Below, piece by piece: positions 5,654-6,424 of a stretch of 6,424 nucleotides of DNA. How positions within the stretch are numbered: the first letter of the stretch is position 1; the number at the start of each line of letters is the position of its first letter. Position numbers and translations under genes: made by a program. The stretch comes from Nitrososphaerota archaeon (GTDB lineage Archaea; Thermoproteota; Nitrososphaeria; Nitrososphaerales; UBA57): NCBI GenBank assembly GCA_022572285.1, contig JACZWF010000091.1, positions 1 through 6,424 on the forward strand, written 5' to 3'. Under the pieces are notes generated by a model. The model was not told the DNA's origin and ran no database searches. It saw nothing but the letters and a program-made list of their open reading frames with translations.

Positions 5654-5677
5654 GGACTCGGAGCGTTATTGGTTCTG
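5650..5677 (+). repeat. 28-base direct repeat, copy 1
   Basis: The 28 bases starting GGAGGGACTCGGAGCG and ending GGTTCTG are identical to 6261-6288. Weaker similarity continues for about 15 bases (ATGG-TTC-AAA positions line up). Both copies have the same orientation and lie on either side of the TRAM gene, 611 bases apart. Confidence 0.9.
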
Positions 5678-5807
5678 AGAATGGGTTCAAAACAATCTTC
5701 AGACAAGTCCGGCCATATCGGCAGTAGGCTCGGCGATACCCGAACCGAAAACGGTTCAAATCTGCCCGACAGTACCAACCTGGGCAGGACAAGATCAACT
5801 TGTGCCT

Positions 5808-5817
5808 CTTTTTATAG
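5808..5817 (+). promoter_or_regulatory. TATA box of the TRAM gene
   Basis: CTTTTTATAG is a good archaeal TATA element. Transcription would start near 5838-5843 and give a leader of about 30 bases that carries the AGGAGGT site. Confidence 0.6.
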
Positions 5818-5830
5818 CAGCTATTAGCTA
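5814..5830. promoter_or_regulatory. Palindromes abutting the TRAM TATA box (possible operator)
   Basis: ATAGC-A-GCTAT (5814-5824) is a perfect odd-centred palindrome that shares bases with the TATA box. It is followed at once by TAGCTA (5825-5830). A factor bound here would block TBP/TFB or polymerase, so repression is the natural guess. No regulator is identified. Confidence 0.4.
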
Positions 5831-5853
5831 AAAGATGTAGTGTAAAGAACACT

Positions 5854-5860
5854 AGGAGGT
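5854..5860 (+). promoter_or_regulatory. Shine-Dalgarno site of the TRAM gene
   Basis: AGGAGGT is a near-perfect ribosome binding site, and the base after it closes an 8-base gap to the in-frame ACG at 5869. No ATG, GTG or TTG occurs in this frame before GTG 5968, more than 100 bases away. Confidence 0.75.
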
Positions 5861-5868
5861 TAAGAAAA

Positions 5869-6165
5869 ACGAGTTACGGAAGCGGAAGCGGAAGCGGATA
5901 CGGTCGCTCTCCCTCAGGTTTTAGGTCGCAAGAAGCCAAACCAGTCGAGGTAGGAAAGGAATACGATGTGGAGATAACTGAGACCAGCAAGAGGGGCGAT
6001 GGGGTTGCCAAGATCGGCGGTTTTGTCATCTTTGTCTCTGGCTCCAAGAGTGGAGAGAAGGTTAGGATAAAGGTAACGAATGTAGGCCCACGGTTCGCAA
6101 ACGCAGAAAAGCTAGAAGCGACGGTCACTAACGTACAAAAAGACACATCTGAAACTGAGAGTTAG
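5869..6165 (+). CDS. Small TRAM-domain protein, apparently starting at ACG
   Basis: The TRAM domain is a small OB-like RNA-binding fold also found in TrmA- and MiaB-type enzymes. Stand-alone archaeal copies are small, abundant, and proposed to act as RNA chaperones. The 98-residue product has a Gly/Ser/Tyr-rich arm (residues 2-20: SYGSGSGSGYGRSPSG...), then the domain at about 24-89: KPVEVGKEYDVEITETS, RGDGVAKIGGFVIFV (42-56), GEKVRIKVTNVGPRFANAE and EATVTNV. The first in-frame standard start, GTG 5968, would cut off the first TRAM strand. ACG 5869 follows AGGAGGT at the right distance and gives (M)SYG, the N-terminus I associate with archaeal members of this family, so it is the best start. 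GGAAGC is tandemly repeated three times at 5878-5895. A TATA box lies upstream and a terminator downstream, so it is probably monocistronic. Confidence 0.88.
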   Translation, partial: TSYGSGSGSGYGRSPSGFRSQEAKPVEVGKEYDVEITETSKRGDGVAKIGGFVIFVSGSKSGEKVRIKVTNVGPRFANAEKLEATVTNVQKDTSETES

Positions 6166-6186
6166 TCTCGAATCAGATTCTTAGAT

Positions 6187-6221
6187 AACTGATGGTCTAA
6201 CGCCATCAGTTTAATTTTTTT
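6187..6221 (+). terminator. Terminator of the TRAM gene
   Basis: AACTGATGG (6187-6195) pairs perfectly with CCATCAGTT (6203-6211) around a 7-base loop. T7 (6215-6221) follows. It starts 22 bases after the TRAM stop and has the full form of an intrinsic terminator. T-runs alone suffice in archaea. Confidence 0.8.
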
Positions 6222-6260
6222 GGAGTACGCCGGATTAGAAGCCCGCTCCAGATTCAGTCA

Positions 6261-6288
6261 GGAGGGACTCGGAGCGTTATTGGTTCTG
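6261..6288 (+). repeat. 28-base direct repeat, copy 2
   Basis: This is identical to 5650-5677. Upstream sequence is unrelated to that of copy 1. Downstream, GGAGG (6261-6265) can pair with CCTCC (6364-6368), and a T5 run occurs at 6382-6386, echoing the T5 after copy 1. The rest of 6222-6424 holds no convincing gene. Confidence 0.9.
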
Positions 6289-6402
6289 TATATGGTTTCG
6301 AAATCTATTCAGGTAGGCCTTGGAGATAGTTAAGGTAACGCCGTGGTAATTCGAAGCCTTAAGCCTCCCTGATGCCAAGACTTTTTCGCTGCTCAGTATG
6401 AT

Positions 6403-6418
6403 GGACTAGTACTCGTCC
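6403..6418. repeat. Imperfect 16-bp palindrome near the right edge
   Basis: GGACTAGTACTCGTCC is palindromic except for one T/C mismatch in each arm, and the central AGTACT is perfect. It may be a binding site for a gene beyond the window. Confidence 0.3.
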
Positions 6419-6424
6419 TAGTGC

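Larger units (their letters stand above)
5641..5813 (+). ncRNA. Candidate structured RNA upstream of the TRAM gene
   Basis: This segment can fold into nested and serial stems: CGAGCC (5643-5648) with GGCTCG (5727-5732); inside it GGACT (5654-5658) with AGTCC (5706-5710) and TCTGA (5674-5678) with TCAGA (5699-5703); then GAACCG-AAAA-CGGTTC (5742-5757), CTGCCC/GGGCAG (5762-5767 and 5782-5787) and ACAAG/CTTGT (5789-5793 and 5799-5803). It ends in T5 (5809-5813). The order of stems, last hairpin and T-run resembles a small RNA with its terminator, and its 5' part is repeated at 6261. Against this, the T-run is also part of the TRAM TATA box, no promoter is obvious, and short stems arise by chance. 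It matches no RNA family I know. Confidence 0.3.

Noticed and set aside
5643..5732. Minus-strand tRNA-like pattern: outer pairing GAGCC/GGCTC with TCCGAGT near a T-loop position and GCCA at the 3' side
   Set aside because: The bases beside TCCGAGT do not form a T-stem, no proper D or anticodon arm can be drawn, and position 55 is C not T.
5604..5852. Minus-strand 82-codon ORF over the structured region
   Set aside because: No ribosome binding site or conserved motif is seen; the repeat copies do not preserve this frame, and the string RVPPGSP is typical of non-coding GC-rich sequence.
6232..6242. Minus-strand GCTTCTAATCC, like a tRNA-Arg(TCT) anticodon loop
   Set aside because: No T-arm follows, the acceptor stem cannot be found, and the D-loop would be about 21 bases.

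Overview
The window looks archaeal. The best evidence is a clear archaeal translation initiation factor 1A (aIF1A), a small TRAM-domain protein that would read M-SYG at its N-terminus, a CBS-domain protein with a ribosome-hibernation-like C-terminal domain, TATA-like boxes upstream of genes, and strong purine-rich ribosome binding sites. The gene set fits a TACK-type archaeon, possibly Nitrososphaerota (Thaumarchaeota), but that placement is an inference. No rRNA, tRNA, CRISPR array or transposase was found.

Layout. (1) Bases 3-1218, plus strand: a tightly packed RNA/translation operon. It holds the C-terminal half of a DEAD-box RNA helicase (cut by the left edge), a 58-residue Cys/His-rich probable zinc-binding protein whose ATG overlaps the helicase stop, and aIF1A, whose TTG start lies inside the zinc-protein gene. 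(2) Bases 1289-2610, minus strand, convergent with the first block: a protein with four CBS motifs, an HPF/S30EA-like domain and a basic tail, preceded by a short, possibly frameshifted ORF with a good ribosome binding site. (3) Bases 2788-4068, plus strand: a MacB/FtsX-type ABC transporter permease with no ATPase gene in view. (4) Bases 4069-4402: a gene-free stretch with hairpins and a likely terminator. (5) Bases 4403-5509, minus strand: a GT-B glycosyltransferase. (6) Bases 5510-5868: a gene-free, hairpin-rich stretch with promoters. (7) Bases 5869-6165, plus strand: the TRAM protein, followed by a strong terminator. (8) Bases 6222-6424: non-coding as far as can be seen, with a second copy of a 28-base repeat that also lies upstream of the TRAM gene.

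The most striking observation concerns start codons. The TRAM gene and the CBS/HPF gene each have a strong Shine-Dalgarno sequence at normal distance from an in-frame ACG followed by AGT. In neither gene does an ordinary start codon give a satisfactory N-terminus: the TRAM gene has no ATG, GTG or TTG before the middle of its domain, and the CBS gene's first one falls 18 codons later. The glycosyltransferase appears to begin at CTG, giving the family-typical M-K-I-A-L strand. With the TTG of aIF1A, four of the six start codons of the main genes whose 5' ends are visible are not ATG, and three are outside the ATG/GTG/TTG set. Either this lineage initiates on ACG and CTG more freely than expected, or the assembled sequence has local errors. 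The second candidate is the paired 28-base repeat flanking the TRAM gene, whose first copy begins a segment that can fold into several hairpins and ends in a T-run.

Functionally the window leans towards RNA handling and translation: helicase, zinc protein, aIF1A, ribosome-hibernation-like protein, and TRAM RNA-binding protein. The permease and glycosyltransferase look like unrelated envelope genes set between them.
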